64,000 nucleotides of DNA. It comes from Massospora cicadina (lineage: Eukaryota > Entomophthoromycota > Entomophthoromycetes > Entomophthorales > Entomophthoraceae). Location: assembly GCA_022478985.1 (NCBI GenBank), contig JAKSZP010017374.1, positions 46,176 through 110,175 on the forward strand, in the 5' to 3' direction. Made by a program: the position numbers and the translations under genes. The notes under the pieces were generated by a model that ran no database searches, was not told the DNA's origin, and saw nothing but the letters and a program-made list of their open reading frames with translations. Within the stretch, counting starts at the first letter, position 1. Each line of letters starts with the position of its first letter. This document shows positions 33,450 through 46,449 of the stretch, piece after piece.

Positions 33450-36400
33450 GGCACCTCAGTGTCAATAGGGACGCTAAACATCGCGGGAGCCAGGGCTCAT
33501 ATGTCCCAAGCCAAAAAGCTGGAATTCTTGTGAAAACCTCTTGTAGACATCTTGGCCATCATTGAAACCCACTGTCTACAAGGGGAAGAAGGATCCTGGT
33601 CAACCAGGGTTGCACCATCACAATCAGTATGGACATCTCACTGTGGGGTGATTGTCTGAAACAACAAAAAATATAAAATTACAAATTTGTCATCACACTT
33701 GCATGGTCGAGTCCTGGTAGCAACAATCACATGCCAAGAGGAAGTAATTTTGATAGCATGTATCTATGCACTGTGCACTGCAACTGAGAGAAAACAATTT
33801 TTGAAAATATTTCTACTCTCACCCTCCCACCAGATACCATTATGTTAGGCAATTTCAACTGCTGGGATAACCCTGATACAGATCAATGGCCTAATCCCAG
33901 GGGGATACCCACCTGGACACATTGTTTCCACACAATGAAGGCATCTCTTGGCTTACAGGATGCTCTTCTCCCCAGTTCACCACTCCTTCCCCACATGACG
34001 CGGCCCAACATACGTGAGGGAGCGCTCATACTGATGAGTCGCATTGACCACATCCTTGTCCCACAATCTCACCGCTCAATAATCTCCGAATTTATAACAA
34101 AAGAGATCAATTTTTATGACCACCAATCAGTTTTGGTGCAGTTAGCGCCAACCTAATCCCACACACAGGTGTTGCCTTGATGAAAGCTTCACCCAGAAAA
34201 TATGAAAATTGCCCAAGATATCTGACTGGGTCAAAAACAAGGCTACAAACCCAGAATTCACAGCCCCATTCACTTCAGATCCTATTGGAACATGGGAAAA
34301 TTTCAAAAGGAATTTAATCAACAAAACATGACATATTGCATCACATAAGTACACCATGGACATGGCCACAATCAAGCGTACCTTGGTGGAACTAGACCAC
34401 CTGGAAATAAATACTCCGAGATCTGGCTATAGCCCCAACTGGGGACACAAATGGGCAGAAATTTCTGCCCAACTTGACAATTTCATCTTCGAACACCAAC
34501 ACAGAATCAAAGTATCAAACAAAGGTAAGTTTTTAAAGGAAGGCGAAACCTGTTTGACATACTTTTTCTGCCAATTCCACTCCTGCAGAAATCAGCCCGC
34601 ATGCACACAGGTCTGCAAGACCAACAGCACCGTGGCAACTGACTCTGAGGAGGTCAAGGCGGAAGTACACCGCTATTACACCAAATTATATCATGAAACG
34701 CCAACAGATTCACAAAAAATAAAAAAATTTATACAAACTGCAAAGATAAAAAGTACACCACCAAAATACAATATACTATCCCTTATTACACGGGAGGAGC
34801 TTTGGGAGACAATTCGCGGTGCACCTAGGAAATGCTCAGGGCCTGATGGGATACCCTACAAATTTTACAAAAAATATTTTCAACAAATCGCCCCCCTCCT
34901 ATTGGCGTCTATGAACCAGAGCTTGTTGGAAACACGCCTATTACCAGGAGGCCATGAATCCTACGTTATAACCTTGTATAAAAAGGGTGACAAGTTGGAC
35001 CTGGCCAACTGGCACCCAATTGCACTCTCCAACACTGACACAAAAATTCCAACAAAAATTTTAGCAGCTAGATTAGGCGCAATTGCATCTGACGTCCTAT
35101 CACCCAACCAGTTTGGGCTTATAGCAGGGCGTTCAATCTGGAACAACAAGTACTCTGTTGCAAACATTTTTCAATCCAAAGCAACCGGTGCCCTGGTCTT
35201 CTTGGATCAGAAAAAGGAGTATGCCGTATTAGCTGGCCATACCTAAAAGAATGTCTACATGCCTTCAAACTCCCACCAAGGTTCATAAAATGGGCGATGC
35301 TCCTAACAGAATCTTCAACCATGGCTGTATGTGGCCCTGGATTCCTAACAAACAAGATTAAACCACACAGAGGGCTCAAACAAGGGGATCCCCTCAGCCC
35401 ACTGCCATACAATTTCAGCTTTGACCCACTCCTCCGAGTAGCTGACTCACGTCTCATGGGGATAACTGCACAAGGACAACCAACAGTCAAGATACTGGCC
35501 TTTGCGGATGACTGCGTAGCAGGTATAGCAAACAATGAAGATACCTGACAGCTGGAACGCACTCTAGAGGAATACTCCAAGGTGAGCAATGCATTGCTCA
35601 ACAAAAGAAAGACAGAAATCATACTCTTAGGAAAATACACAAACAACTGGGCCATAACATCAGAGCCTCATACCAACACATGAAAAAAACCCAATCATTT
35701 TACCCTCTGCAACACCTCCCACTACCACTCCTGTCCGACACCTTGGAATCTGGCTAGAATCAGGGGGATATGCTAATGAGACGATGAAAAGTAACCTGTT
35801 ACAACGGGTATCCAAACGCGTCGCCTCCCTCAAGGGAAGAACCCCGGGATTAACAGCACGAGTTACAGTTGCTAACTCGCTCATCAACCCAATACTGTGG
35901 TACCAGGCCCACGTGGTCGCCTTCTCACCTACCTTTATAACCTCAATCCGCGCGCTAATCCAGGGCTGACTGTGGCCTGGCTCTCACCCTCCTATACGGA
36001 TGGAAACACTATTTGGCCCACGCTCAAGTGGAGGCATGGGACTAATAGATCTTAAGAGCCACGCCAATCACATCCTAGGTACCTGGATAAATGAAGTCCT
36101 TGCTCCAGACATCCCACAACAACACTGGTCCAGGGCAGCGAGGACTAACTTTGCACAGGCGCTCAAATTAACCAACCCACATAGTCCACCCAGACTACTT
36201 TCATACCTTGCTCAGCACCCTACTGCAACGGGTCTGCATAGAACCTCCCCTAATTTCAAGCATATCCTCCAAACTATCTGCCATATGGGATGGACCATAG
36301 AGAACATGGGTACTATACAGGGAAAGGGATGACCCAGCCCCCAATTCAAATTAAGAAACCCAGAAAACCACTCCCAGAGGGATATGCTCGCAACAACCCC

Positions 36401-37013
36401 AAGCATAGCTAGGATAGAATACCTAGATACGTTGGACATTCTCTATGATTTAACCACACAGAAGGCAATGTGGAAATTGACTCACCACCCACTCCTACAG
36501 CCGAGGATAAGAGCAAATGCCTGGCGCTGTCTGAGAAGGACCTATAGGATGGCGGAACGTTCCAACTCCCTCCACAAAACATGTGCAGTATGTGGAGGGG
36601 AGGGATCCCTACATCACCGCCTAGAAACATGCCCCCCAACTAAAGCTATATGGCAGGAAGTCGCACGCCTGCTTAAGATCCAAAACGAACATGAGTTCTT
36701 GATATCAAAGAGCATCTTCGCGCTCCAGTTTGAGTCACCAATCCCATCTACCCTCCGTTCCCTAACAATACCCATTGCAATGTGGACAATACACACAATT
36801 GCATTAGATGCGTTCAAGGGCACGGTCCCAACCATTCATGGGGTTATTAACAGATTCCATGTCCACTTACTGGAGCACTTCCAAGCCTGGCTCTATGTAT
36901 ATATGAGACCAAGGCAAAAAGCGCTCATAAAATCATGGTTCCTACTCTGGTTCCTCCACACAGACCCTTTCCTTCACACCTGCTCCATAGCAGGGGAAAC
37001 CCCCTCAGAGTAG
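33450..37013 (+). pseudogene. ORF2 of LINE A: APE endonuclease, reverse transcriptase, C-terminal finger
   Basis: Endonuclease region 33450-34160 (IGTLNIAGARA, ILAIIETHCLQG, then LGNFNCW and MSRIDHILVP) with stops. RT begins in the 296-codon block 34356-35246 (CSGPDGIPYKFYKKY, LANWHPIALSNTD, LVFLDQKKEY) and continues at 35297-35548 (RGLKQGDPLSPLPYNF, FADDCVAG at 35501-35512). So motifs B and C are intact, but motif A lies beside a frameshift. The 209-codon block 36384-37013 carries the C-X2-C-X7-H-X4-C finger (36582-36632) and ends at the presumed natural stop. Confidence 0.83.
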
Positions 37014-39381
37014 TGCATCAACCCCCCATACCTGGCAGTCCCGCTGGCAACAGGGGTAACTTGAGTACCCTGGGGAGCCTAATTTTATATTTGTTGGTTA
37101 GTATATTTGGTAATGTCCATCCCTTTGGTCGGCTTACCTCAGTTAAATAAAAAAAGCCAAAAGGATTACTCTAACTAACTCAAGTTGTAGTAATAATCCA
37201 ACCATTAAACAAGGAATAAGACTCTAACCATTCATTATGGAAGGTGAATGATGATTGGGAGGCCCATCATCCTTATCTGGAAAGGACAAGGTTTGGCATA
37301 GAGCCAAGAGCATGGGCGTGGGCACATCCTCAAAATAGGGGCTAAGGTAGCAAAGTGGGGCTTGTAACAATATCTTAATAAGGAGGTTGATAACATATTT
37401 AAAGAAGGATTTCTAAGCCTCAAAGCAAACTTTGAGGAGGTGGTAATGGTGGCCATATTGTTGCTAGTGATGCAGAATTTTGAGCCAAATTTTGTGACTG
37501 CCACAACTTTTTGTACTTCTTAGGACAACTTGCTAAAAATGGAGATGCTTCTTTATATGTTGGGTGCATGATGGGGAGAACAAGGGGAAGGACCTTAACC
37601 AGAACTTCAACTGATTGTGCAGCAGCCTTTCAAGAGAGGGTGTCATTTAAGGGATGTGACAGCCTCTTTGGTAAGTTAGCGATAATCTTTGAACGGGTTA
37701 GCATCAAGACAAGGTACATAATGCTGAGGTGAAAACTGGGCTGCATACTAGCATTGAGGCAAATTTTTAATCCAGAAGCCTTGACTAAGTTATGGATGAT
37801 ATTTCCCAATTTATTTAGTTCCTCTTAATAATCCCAGGGATTTTTGGTTGAAGATGATTAGTCTGTCAGCATATAGTTGGGCTGGGGTGGGTAGCTGGAT
37901 ATGCTTTTAAAAAACAACTGGGTTCATGCAAGCCACTGATTGGTTGGACCATGAGAGAAGGTTTGGTAATTGTTGGAAAATTAAGCAGATTGATTCCTAC
38001 AATGATTTAGCGGATTTGGGATGAAATAGGCCAATACCTGTGTAATGGATTATTGACTGGATTTCGTGGCTAATAGTACAATTACTAGATAGTTGCTTCA
38101 CAAATTGGGTCGAGCCAAATCCAAATATTCCGCTAATATTGGAAGTTAGGATAAAGTGGGGCAATTGTAGGCCCCAAACTAGTATAAGGATCACCAGCGA
38201 CTAATAGCCAAGGATGATACAATTGGTAATTTATTATATGTTGGCAGAATAAGATGATTTTGAGTTTAAAATAGCTGAGGATATATATGGTGCCTAATAT
38301 ATAGTAATTAATTATTGTCCAAAAAAGAGATTCCACAAATGATTTACTACAATGAGTCAAGATGTGTCATTAGAGAGAAGCCAAAATGTCCCAATTCACC
38401 TGAGCAACCAATGATGTTTCCAGTGCATAATTACTAAGTTAAATTTCAATTCAATATGATTTCATATAATAATTTATACATTTCACCAGTGACCAAAGGC
38501 TGAGGATGAAGCCAAAACTAATAATCAGTAATTGGGATTGATGAGGCGAGAGGGTTGACACCAGGGAATAGAGAATCTCAGTGAGAGAGAGTGTTTGTCT
38601 GGAAGGTCCAATGATGAGCCAATAGTTTGGCAATGGGCTCAGCAGCCTTTTGACATATAGATACCTGGTTCTTCCCTTTCAATAAACATCTCCCTTTGCC
38701 TAATCTTCTTTTAATTATAAGTTTATGTTTAGTCTTGTTTGTTGGGGATAGGCCAGGGGATCCCCAAATGGCGCAGGGATATGCTAAGGGGTCAGCCAGT
38801 GCTGCTGGCCCCAACGCCTAAGGCAAAATGGCAAGGGCCGTCCAGTCTTCATACTGGTTGGCCTGCTGACCAGCAGTGCCCACTATCACCGGAAAATTAA
38901 TTTACAATAGCAATAAGGCTCATGTTTAGTTAATATAGGGACTGCATCAACTTATTGTCCTGGGGGAAGAGGAGGGAGAGTTTTGCCCTATCCAAAGAAA
39001 GTTTTATAGTTGGCGATGGTTTTTCATGTGAAGAATTGGGTGTGTAAGCTTCAGCTTGGGTGACAGAGGGGCAGCGCTGTTTTAAATGGTCCAGATTTAA
39101 ACAGGATGGGAAGATGTTGCGCCCTTCATCTACTTTTCCCAAAAAGAATGGTCAGAGGCAGAAGAAACAACGATGAAAGCTAAATTGAGATAGTAATTAT
39201 ATTTTTGATGGGGAAAAACTTTTCTTTCTCGTTGCAAACACTTTTGCAACCTATTCAATTCAAGACTAACTCTAGTTTGTTAATCTCACAGAGGAGATTA
39301 GTCTGCGCCCATGTCAGGGAGCAGTTGGGCAAGCAAAGTAAGAGGAGCAGGTGGAAGGCCCGCGGCCTCCAACGTTTAAAA

Positions 39382-40426
39382 ATGCCCTGGAGAATCTGGC
39401 GGAATAGACAAAAATCTCAAAAAACTGACGGTCACAATTTCCCCAGAGGTACTCGTGTGGCAAGCACGATGAAACCAGTACATCAACACGCCACACCCCC
39501 AGCCACTTTCGTCGGTGGAATTCAGAGTCCATGTGTATCTGGAAATCCAAAAACGGCCTTATGGGAAAAATTTTGTGAAGATGTACACAAAATTTTCCTG
39601 ACCGCGGTGTACGTTGCACCTCACTCCATGTCGCGCGGTTGGCTGGACCTAGGTTTTGAAAGCAAAATAGCAGCAGATGAGGCTGCAGCAGTGCGCATAG
39701 TGGTTGACCTCCCCGAAGGGCAATGGGTCATCCAAACCAAATGCACCAGATGGACAAAATCAAACCAAATTTTCCTCACGTTTGACTTTTTGCCTACTAC
39801 AGTAAAACGTGACATTTTGGAGCAACACCTGAAAGATGGTCTCGCCATATATGGCGAAATACTATCTTTCAAAATGCAACGCTTCACGCTGATGCCACAC
39901 CTGTGCACCGGCAAAGCCATCGCAGTTCTGACCCCAACTGAGGAGATCGCAAAGGACCTAACCCAGATCCCGCACTCCACTTTTATTGATATTGCAGGGC
40001 ATACCACCCACCCATTCTGGGTGACCGTGGACAGCGCGCCCCCCCATTTGCACCAACTGTGACATGTTTGGCCATAAGGCGCATGCATGCCCCATCAAGG
40101 AGGGCGTCACATTCCAAGAGCACCCCTCAGCGGCCATGGCCAGTGGAGAGGCGCACTATGAACCAACTGAAAGCACCAAGGAGGCTTTCCCGTGGGGAGC
40201 ACAAGGCTGCTACCTATTGGTAAAGCCCATCTCCCCGCAGGAGTGGAAGAAGGCCAAGCAGGCCCATAGGGCCGCGGCCAAGGAAGCGGCCAAGGCCACC
40301 ACCGCCATCCCACACTCACAACACCAGGAGGACATGGAGACCTTCGCGGCAGAAGTGACTCAGATGCCATCAACTAATCAGATTGGGAAGCCCATGCTGA
40401 GTGGGCCACTCAATCTGAGGATCTGA
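39382..40426 (+). pseudogene. ORF1 of LINE C
   Basis: An almost intact ORF1. The frame is open from upstream of 39382 to 40062 and, one base shifted, from about 40040 to 40426. The only visible lesion is a run of seven C at 40039-40045 where LINE B implies six, so a +1 slip breaks the frame just before the knuckle CTNCDMFGHKAHAC. It has two RRM-like units (TALWEKFCEDVHKIF; LTFDFLPTTVKRDILEQHL) and an Ala/Lys-rich tail. The ATG at 39382 is chosen because the earlier ATG falls in the TSD; 39469 is an alternative. Confidence 0.8.
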
Positions 40427-40729
40427 TGGGAGACTCAATATCACCCAATTGCTGCACCCAAGCTCCGGTCAAAACTGACTTGGGACCAATCCCAACTGAA
40501 AATTTTTTTGACCTGCTTGACGGTGCACCAAACTCATCTGCACCACAAAAAATTCGTCTGACGTCAGGAAAACAAAAAATGAAGGCCAAAGCCAACGCGA
40601 CTTTTTCCGCAAAAATTAACAAAAACCCCTGATAGCGTTGCTGCTAACACCTGTGCTGCTGTGAAAGCCCGTGGGGACCTTGAAGAGGCTGGTGGGCCTG
40701 GGGGCCCACCCCCTTGCACCTAAGGTGCG

Positions 40730-43700
40730 ATGGGGGAAACCTTCACTCTAGGGATGTTGAATATCGCCGGACTCAAGGCCTCCCCATCCTGGGCTAGGAA
40801 ACTGAGTTTTTTACAACACAATTTACCCGTGGATATCCTGGCCATCCAGGAGTCCCACTGTCCACGAGGTTCTGAGGAAGCTTGGAAAACAATGCTCCTC
40901 CCATCCCTATCCTTTTGGTTGAAGCACTGTGGGGTGCTAGTTCAGAAAAATAATTTTTTCAAATTCACATCCTCAGAAACATTCCTAAATGGCTGAGTGC
41001 TCATCATCACCTTCTCGTGGGCTGACGTTGCACACGCAATCATCAAATCTATGCCCCAAACGGTGCACACAAGCATCAGGAATTTTTCTCATCGGTCAAA
41101 TCCCTCCTGCTACCCCCTGATTCTTTCCTAGTTGGCGACATGAACTGTTGGCTAACCTCACCAATGGACCGGTGGCCTCCCTCACCCCACGCCCCACAGG
41201 GTCACATAGAACTACGCATTCTAAAAGCCACCCTTGGGTTAATGGATGTGCTGCTGTGACATGCCCCACTGCTCAAAAACATGACGCGTCCCCACATCTA
41301 CAATGGCCAATTAAGGTCCATGACCCGCATCGACCTTATTCTAATGCTGGCAAAATTCCAACCCCACATCTCCCACTTCAAAACAACAAAAATGGAATTC
41401 TCCAACCACCGACTGGTCTTGATAACCTACCACTTACCTGTCACAGTTGCAAAGGCCCCACATTGGTACAAAATCTGCCCTTGAGCTCGCGTCGCCAGGA
41501 TTTTCCATGTGGGTGGAAGAGGCAACTTTGGAAAAATCGTTTGTTGCACCATTTTGTGCGGACCCCATTTCCACATGGGCAACTTTCAAAGAGGACACCA
41601 TCCGCCACTATCACCATCTCTCCTCCAGATGCTCATGAACCACATCGGCGGTTATCTCGCGTGCTCTGGCAGAATTGGCCCACTTGGAGTCCAACATCCC
41701 AGCCACAGGATACAGCCCTGCATGGGGCCGGAAGTGGGCAGAGGCAGCCGCCCACCTCAACGCACTCGAAAGGCAACACAAACATCGGGTTTATGTCCAA
41801 TACAGGGCCACATGCATCACTAAAGGTGACAAGTGCACCGCATACTTCTTTAAAAATTTTTTGCACCACGCCAGAGCATGGCCTGCACACAGGTGTAAAG
41901 ATCGGATAATTCCATTGTGGACACACTGGCTGAAGTGGCAATTGAAACACAAAAATATTACTCTGAGTTATACTGAGCCAAACCAATTCAGCTGGCCGAA
42001 ATGGCGGAATTTCTCAACTGAGCTCATATCTGCACCATTTTCCAATACCCGGAAATAATGAATTTAATTACTCAGAACAAATTATGGACAGCCATTCGTG
42101 GTGTGCCTAACCAAAAATGCCCAGGCCCAGATGGCATTCCATATGAGTTCTACAAAAATATTTCAAATATATATCCCCATTGCTGCTAGCCTCACTTAAC
42201 CAAAGCCTGTTGGAAACGCGCCTCCTACCAGGAGGACATGAGGCCTTTACTGTCACACTCTTCAAAAAAGGGGATAAGCTTGACTTAGCCAACTGGCGCC
42301 CCATTTCTCTAACAAACACAGACACCAAAATTTTAACAAAAATCATGGCTAACCGTTTAGGGACTGTAGCATCTGCCACCATCTCCCCAGAACAATTCGG
42401 TTTCATCCCCAGAAGGTCAATTTGGGATAACGTGCACTCTGTGGCTAATGCATGTTAATCCACAGCCTCTGGGGCACTGGTATTTTTGGACCAACAAAAG
42501 GCCTATGATAGAGTAAACTGGGAATACCTAAGGGCCTGCCTCAATCAATTCCGCCTACCCCCCCGCTTCATCAACTGGGTGATGCTGCTCACGGAATCTG
42601 CAACAATGGCAGTGCGTGGCCCAGGCTTCCTAACGGAAGTAGTCCGCCCTCAAAGGGGCTTGCGACAAGGGGACCCCCTCAGCCCACTCTTATACAACTT
42701 CAGCATTGACCCACTACTGCAAAATGTGAATGCCCAACTCACTGGGGTCCATGTGCCAGGCCAAACCCCAGTCAAGATGATGGCATTTGCAGATTAATGC
42801 ATGGTGGGGGTGTCTAATAACAAAGATGCATGTGCTCTTGAAGCCCTCATCCAGGAATATTCCTGGGTAAGCAACACGGCACTGAACGCCTCCAAAACTG
42901 AAATCATCCGCCTTGGTCAGTTTCAGAACTGCTGGGCCCCAGCAATTAGTTCCCAACCCGGCCCATCTGCTCGCCCATGTCCACGCCTTACTAACTCAAC
43001 ACACACCGCTCCACTGGTGCTCCCCTTCGTGCCACGTCCTACCATAGGACCGGTGCGCCATCTGGGCATGTGGATGGAGGCAGGCGGATATGCATCAGCA
43101 GTAATGGAGTGCCATATACTGGACAACGTGACGAAGCAAATCGTCTCTCAGAGCCCACCCTACTACCCTCACTAGCAGGGTTGTTCTTGCCAACTCTATG
43201 CTCCTATCCAAAGTCTGGTTTAGAGCCCACGCCATCCCCTTCTCCCCAAGCTTCTTCAAATCCCTGTATGCTTTGCTGCAAGGATGGCCTTGGTCAGGCC
43301 GCCCTCCACCAGTACAGCTAGAGGTCATGTTTGGCCCTCATCATCAAGGTGGCATGGGCCTGCTTGACTTCAAAGCCCATGCTGCCAAGATCCTGGGCAC
43401 CTGGATCGCGGCCGTCACCGCTCCTACACTCCCATCCCAACACTGGTCCTGCGCGGCCCGCTCCAACTTCTCCCGAGCCTTGGGCCTCAACAATCCATCA
43501 AACCCCCACTCCCTGATGAAATACCTCGCATCACACACATCGGCCACAGTTCCTCACAGAACTAAAACCCACTACAAACGAATCCTACTCTCCATGCGAA
43601 GCGCAGAGTGGAGAATTTGTATTAGCGGACATACAACCCAAAGAGGCCGCCCCTCTCCTCAGTTCACACAAGAGGTACAGGGGCTACCCATCCATGATGG

Positions 43701-44380
43701 CGTGATCCCCATTCGACCCCATGTCCTATCCAGGGTGGACTACCTGGACATGATGGACATCCCTTATTCCACTGAGACCCAAAAGACTATCTGGAAAAAC
43801 GCACACCATCCTCTGTTGCAGCCTCAAGTCCGCTCCCATGTGTGGCGCTGCCTGAGGCGGGTGTATCGTACAGCTGAGCGCTCTAACGCTTTACACTCAT
43901 CCTGTGTCGTGTGTGGCCAGTATGGAACGCTGTTCCACCGCCTGGAGAAGTGCCCCACCTCTAAAGTGATATGGCGCGAAGTTCAACGTCTGCTAGCCAG
44001 GAACAAACGCATCCCTTCAGTCTGTCAAGAGATATGTTTGCTTCATCAATGGCCTCCCCCTTCCACCCTCCCTCCATGCTCTGGTGGTTGCAATCGCCAT
44101 GTGGACTATCCAGACGATTGTCTTGGATGCCATCGCTGGCTCCATCCCCACCCTCCCAGAAGCTGTCCACAGATTCCAGTCTCATTTGGTGGACCACTTT
44201 CAAGCATGGATGTTTGGATACCTCCCACCGCGTCGCTGACAGCTGGTCTCCTTCTGGTTCCCAGTCTGGTTCATCAAATTAGACCCCTTCCTCCACACGT
44301 GCTCAATAGTGGCTACGGCCCCTTCACACGTTCCCTCCTCCCTCCCCATAAGTGGCGTTCCCACTGGCAACAAGAGATAG
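40730..44380 (+). pseudogene. ORF2 of LINE C: APE endonuclease, reverse transcriptase, C-terminal finger
   Basis: Endonuclease starts at 40730 (LNIAGLKASPSWARK, ILAIQESHCPRG) and breaks at 40994. RT motifs are preserved: LANWRPISLTNTD, FLDQQKAYDRVNW, RGLRQGDPLSPLLYNF. In the catalytic FADD box the second Asp codon is replaced by a TAA stop (42795-42797). A second stop lies at 42456-42458. From 43198 the frame is open for over 400 codons through the C-X2-C-X7-H-X4-C finger at 43903-43953. It would have been the nicking and copying enzyme of the element. Confidence 0.85.
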
Positions 44381-44686
44381 CATCGCTTCTCTGGGGTGCC
44401 TCCCCTGGTACTAAGTTTATCTTTCCTGAGTCATATTTGGAAGTGTCCGTCCCATGGTCGGCCTTCCCTGCAATAAATTTAAATATATTTTTGACGGGTG
44501 GATAGTCATGAGGGCATGATGGCCTGTGAGTTGGGTAGCTTTGTTGAGAACCACAAATTCCAGAATGGGGTCAGAACCATATGGCAAAGTTTGATACTAG
44601 TTTTTTATATAAAATGCTAGGTGGGATGTGGGTGAGGAGGTCCATAAACTGCACCATAAGATTGGTGTACTAGCAGGGAACTAGGT

Positions 44687-44941
44687 ATGAGTGGTGGGGA
44701 GTGTCAGGTAAAGCCTGACATGAGAAAACTATCAGAAACCTCAGAATTGATATTCCAGATTGATAAACTATGCAATGAAGTGAGAGCGGCTAGATGTAAG
44801 AAATTATATGGTGAGATTAAGTCATTTAATTGCTTAACAAACGATAATTACAACGAAATTGAGACGATTCCATTTGACTTACTAAATTATGTGCAATCAG
44901 TAATTCCAGAAGTTCATAAGAAGGAGAAGAGTATCGCTTAG
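44687..44941 (+). CDS. Hypothetical 84-residue ORF
   Basis: A short open frame in an AT-rich segment between half-LINE 5 and gypsy F. The product is predicted helical and charged (LSETSELIFQIDKLCNEVRA) with no recognised domain. Its codon use and unbroken state look more coding-like than the surrounding DNA, but it may be a chance ORF or the N-terminus of a gypsy gag. Confidence 0.3.
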   Translation: MSGGECQVKPDMRKLSETSELIFQIDKLCNEVRAARCKKLYGEIKSFNCLTNDNYNEIETIPFDLLNYVQSVIPEVHKKEKSIA

Positions 44942-44944
44942 AAA

Positions 44945-45469
44945 TCAATTAAGCTCTAGTTAGTCCAGGAAGAGTTATAGAGTATATAACTAAAGCATTC
45001 ATACTGTTAAGGTTTTGCTGTCAATAAAAATATCCTATATTATTTAAACACTATTAAACTTATTTAGTAAAGAATTGACAATCCCAATCTACCATCCCAA
45101 ACTTCCAAAATTCCCCTCCACCTTTCTCTCCTAAAAATATATCTGTGGGAAACTTCCATACCAGTATACCAACCACTTATTATATTAGGATGTATCTAGT
45201 TTCCTCTTCATACTGGATCCAAACCCTTGGTTATGCTAACTTATGGTTAGCTACCTCTAACTAGGACAGTGGTACACCAGTACCTTACAATTTGACCGCT
45301 TAAGTAGATAATGAATATCCCACCACGTTTTTATTATTAAGGCTTTGATATTTGCCATGTTGTTGGGAAGTTACCAATTGCTAATGAGGATTAACTTATC
45401 CAGCAAAGAATTATGAAACAGCTTATAAAAGAGCAGTAGGACCCATCAAGTAAAGACAGTGATTGTGGC
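44945..45469. other. No gene recognised
   Basis: About 0.5 kb upstream of the gag of gypsy F. It could contain the missing 5' LTR, but no matching copy exists in the window, so this cannot be shown. Confidence 0.4.
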
Positions 45470-45476
45470 CAACCAC

Positions 45477-45900
45477 ACACCTATGACTTACCCTACAGTT
45501 CCCTTGCAAAAGAAATTGTCTTTAGATGAAATTAAAGAAGGTCTTACGTTGTTGAGGGCGTATTCTAAAGGATATACTGAGACCTATTCAGATGATGCAT
45601 GAAAAAATTACGAAAGTGGTTCACAACTCACTGGTGATGCGCGGATTTGGTTTATAAGTACACTGGAAGAGAATGAGAATGTGTGCATTAACTATAAGAA
45701 ATTTAGAAGTTAATTGTTTGCAGCAGCAACCCATACTAGTACCAGATTAATGGCAAGGATAGCCTTGATGAATTTTCAGCAAGAGGGGAAAACTGTTGAA
45801 GTATACATACAGATGTTCCTGAATATCTTTCAGAAGACAGAGTTATATGTAGAAGTAGAACACATTAATTCAGACAGGGGTTAGGAAGCCTCTTAGCAGC
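45477..45900 (+). pseudogene. Gag of gypsy F
   Basis: Reads with three or four stops as a retrotransposon gag capsid: LTGDARIWFISTLEE, then CINYKKFRS, ALMNFQQEGKTVEVYIQMF and NIFQKTEL. This pattern (W-F-x-S-T-L, Q-x-G-T-V-E-x-Y-I-Q) is typical of fungal gypsy capsid proteins. Confidence 0.65.
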
Positions 45901-46111
45901 TTTAACTAGACATCACCCCACCACGCTAACACTAAAAAGTTATTGATATCGTACAGAAACTTATGGTGAGTGTTGGCAGACCAAAAGAATGCTGTATTCA
46001 AGAGAATTGCAAGAAGAGATCCCCCAAACCATTGTTTCCTCATTAAAGAATGAAACACAGTCTTATCCATTAATAAGTATGAACTTACATGTTGGAAAGA
46101 AGTGTTATAAA

Positions 46112-46350
46112 AACATATATTAATTGGACAGTGGGGCGTCACAGAATTCATCTCAGAGTATGCAGTGCTAATGATGGGCTTACATGCAAAGGAACTATCA
46201 ATGAAAGTAACCCAGAAAAATGATGTAAAATCTGTATCTTTCCACTGCTCACGTAACATTAACTTGAATATTGGGGCAAGTCAAATGCAAGTTGAGTTTT
46301 TGGTTCTGCGTAGTTCACCCCATCCTTTAATTCTAGGGTATCCTTGGTAG
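46112..46350 (+). pseudogene. Protease of gypsy F
   Basis: Active-site segment LDSGASQN at about 46118-46141 is intact. A frameshift then leads into a 61-codon block (46165-46350) ending SPHPLILGYPW, the usual gypsy 'LGxPW' end of retropepsin. Confidence 0.7.
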
Positions 46351-46449
46351 ACACAAGTTGAAATCCAGCACAATTATGGAAAGAAAATTTCACAATTAAG
46401 ATGAAGGATAGGATTATTGAGTGCGCTTTAGAAGGAATTAAAAGTCATG

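Larger units (their letters stand above)
31941..37153 (+). mobile_element. LINE A (Tad-like non-LTR retrotransposon)
   Basis: 5.21 kb, bounded by AAGCCAAAAGGACTACT (31924-31940) and AAGCCAAAAGGATTACT (37154-37170), a 17-bp TSD with one mismatch. The 5' start GCTTTTCTTTCTC resembles that of LINEs B and C. The 3' tail is GGTAATGTCCATCCC, then GGTCGGC, then TTACCTCAG and TTAAATAAAA. It is clearly diverged from LINEs B and C, so it represents a second LINE subfamily. Confidence 0.9.
39213..44484 (+). mobile_element. LINE C (Tad-like non-LTR retrotransposon)
   Basis: 5.27 kb, closely related to LINE B but on the opposite strand. The TSD is ATATTTTTGATGGG (39199-39212) against ATATTTTTGACGGG (44485-44498). 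5' start GAAAAACTTTTCTTTCTCG; 3' tail GTCCGTCCCATGGTCGGC, then CTTCCCTGCAATAAATTTAAAT. It encodes ORF1 and ORF2 with a few lesions each. Confidence 0.9.
37220..44690 (-). mobile_element. Half-LINE copy 5 (decayed), split by LINE C
   Basis: The stretch 37220-39212 and the stretch 44499-44690 align, on the minus strand, with successive parts of half-LINEs 1 and 3, and LINE C lies between. The C-terminal part (37235-37504) retains a PTPML motif. The region near 39080 encodes a damaged knuckle (FPSCLNLDHLKQRC, first Cys lost). The part right of LINE C matches the second RRM-like unit (shared CACAAATT and ATGGGGTC blocks). No outer TSD was found and the 5' part is missing. Confidence 0.6.

Noticed and set aside
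35119..35655. Minus-strand 178-codon frame
   Set aside because: Antisense shadow of the RT of LINE A, whose catalytic motifs are read on the plus strand.
37235..37504. Possible independent minus-strand gene
   Set aside because: Its pattern (PTPML and surroundings) matches the C-terminal domain of half-LINEs, so it was assigned to half-LINE copy 5.
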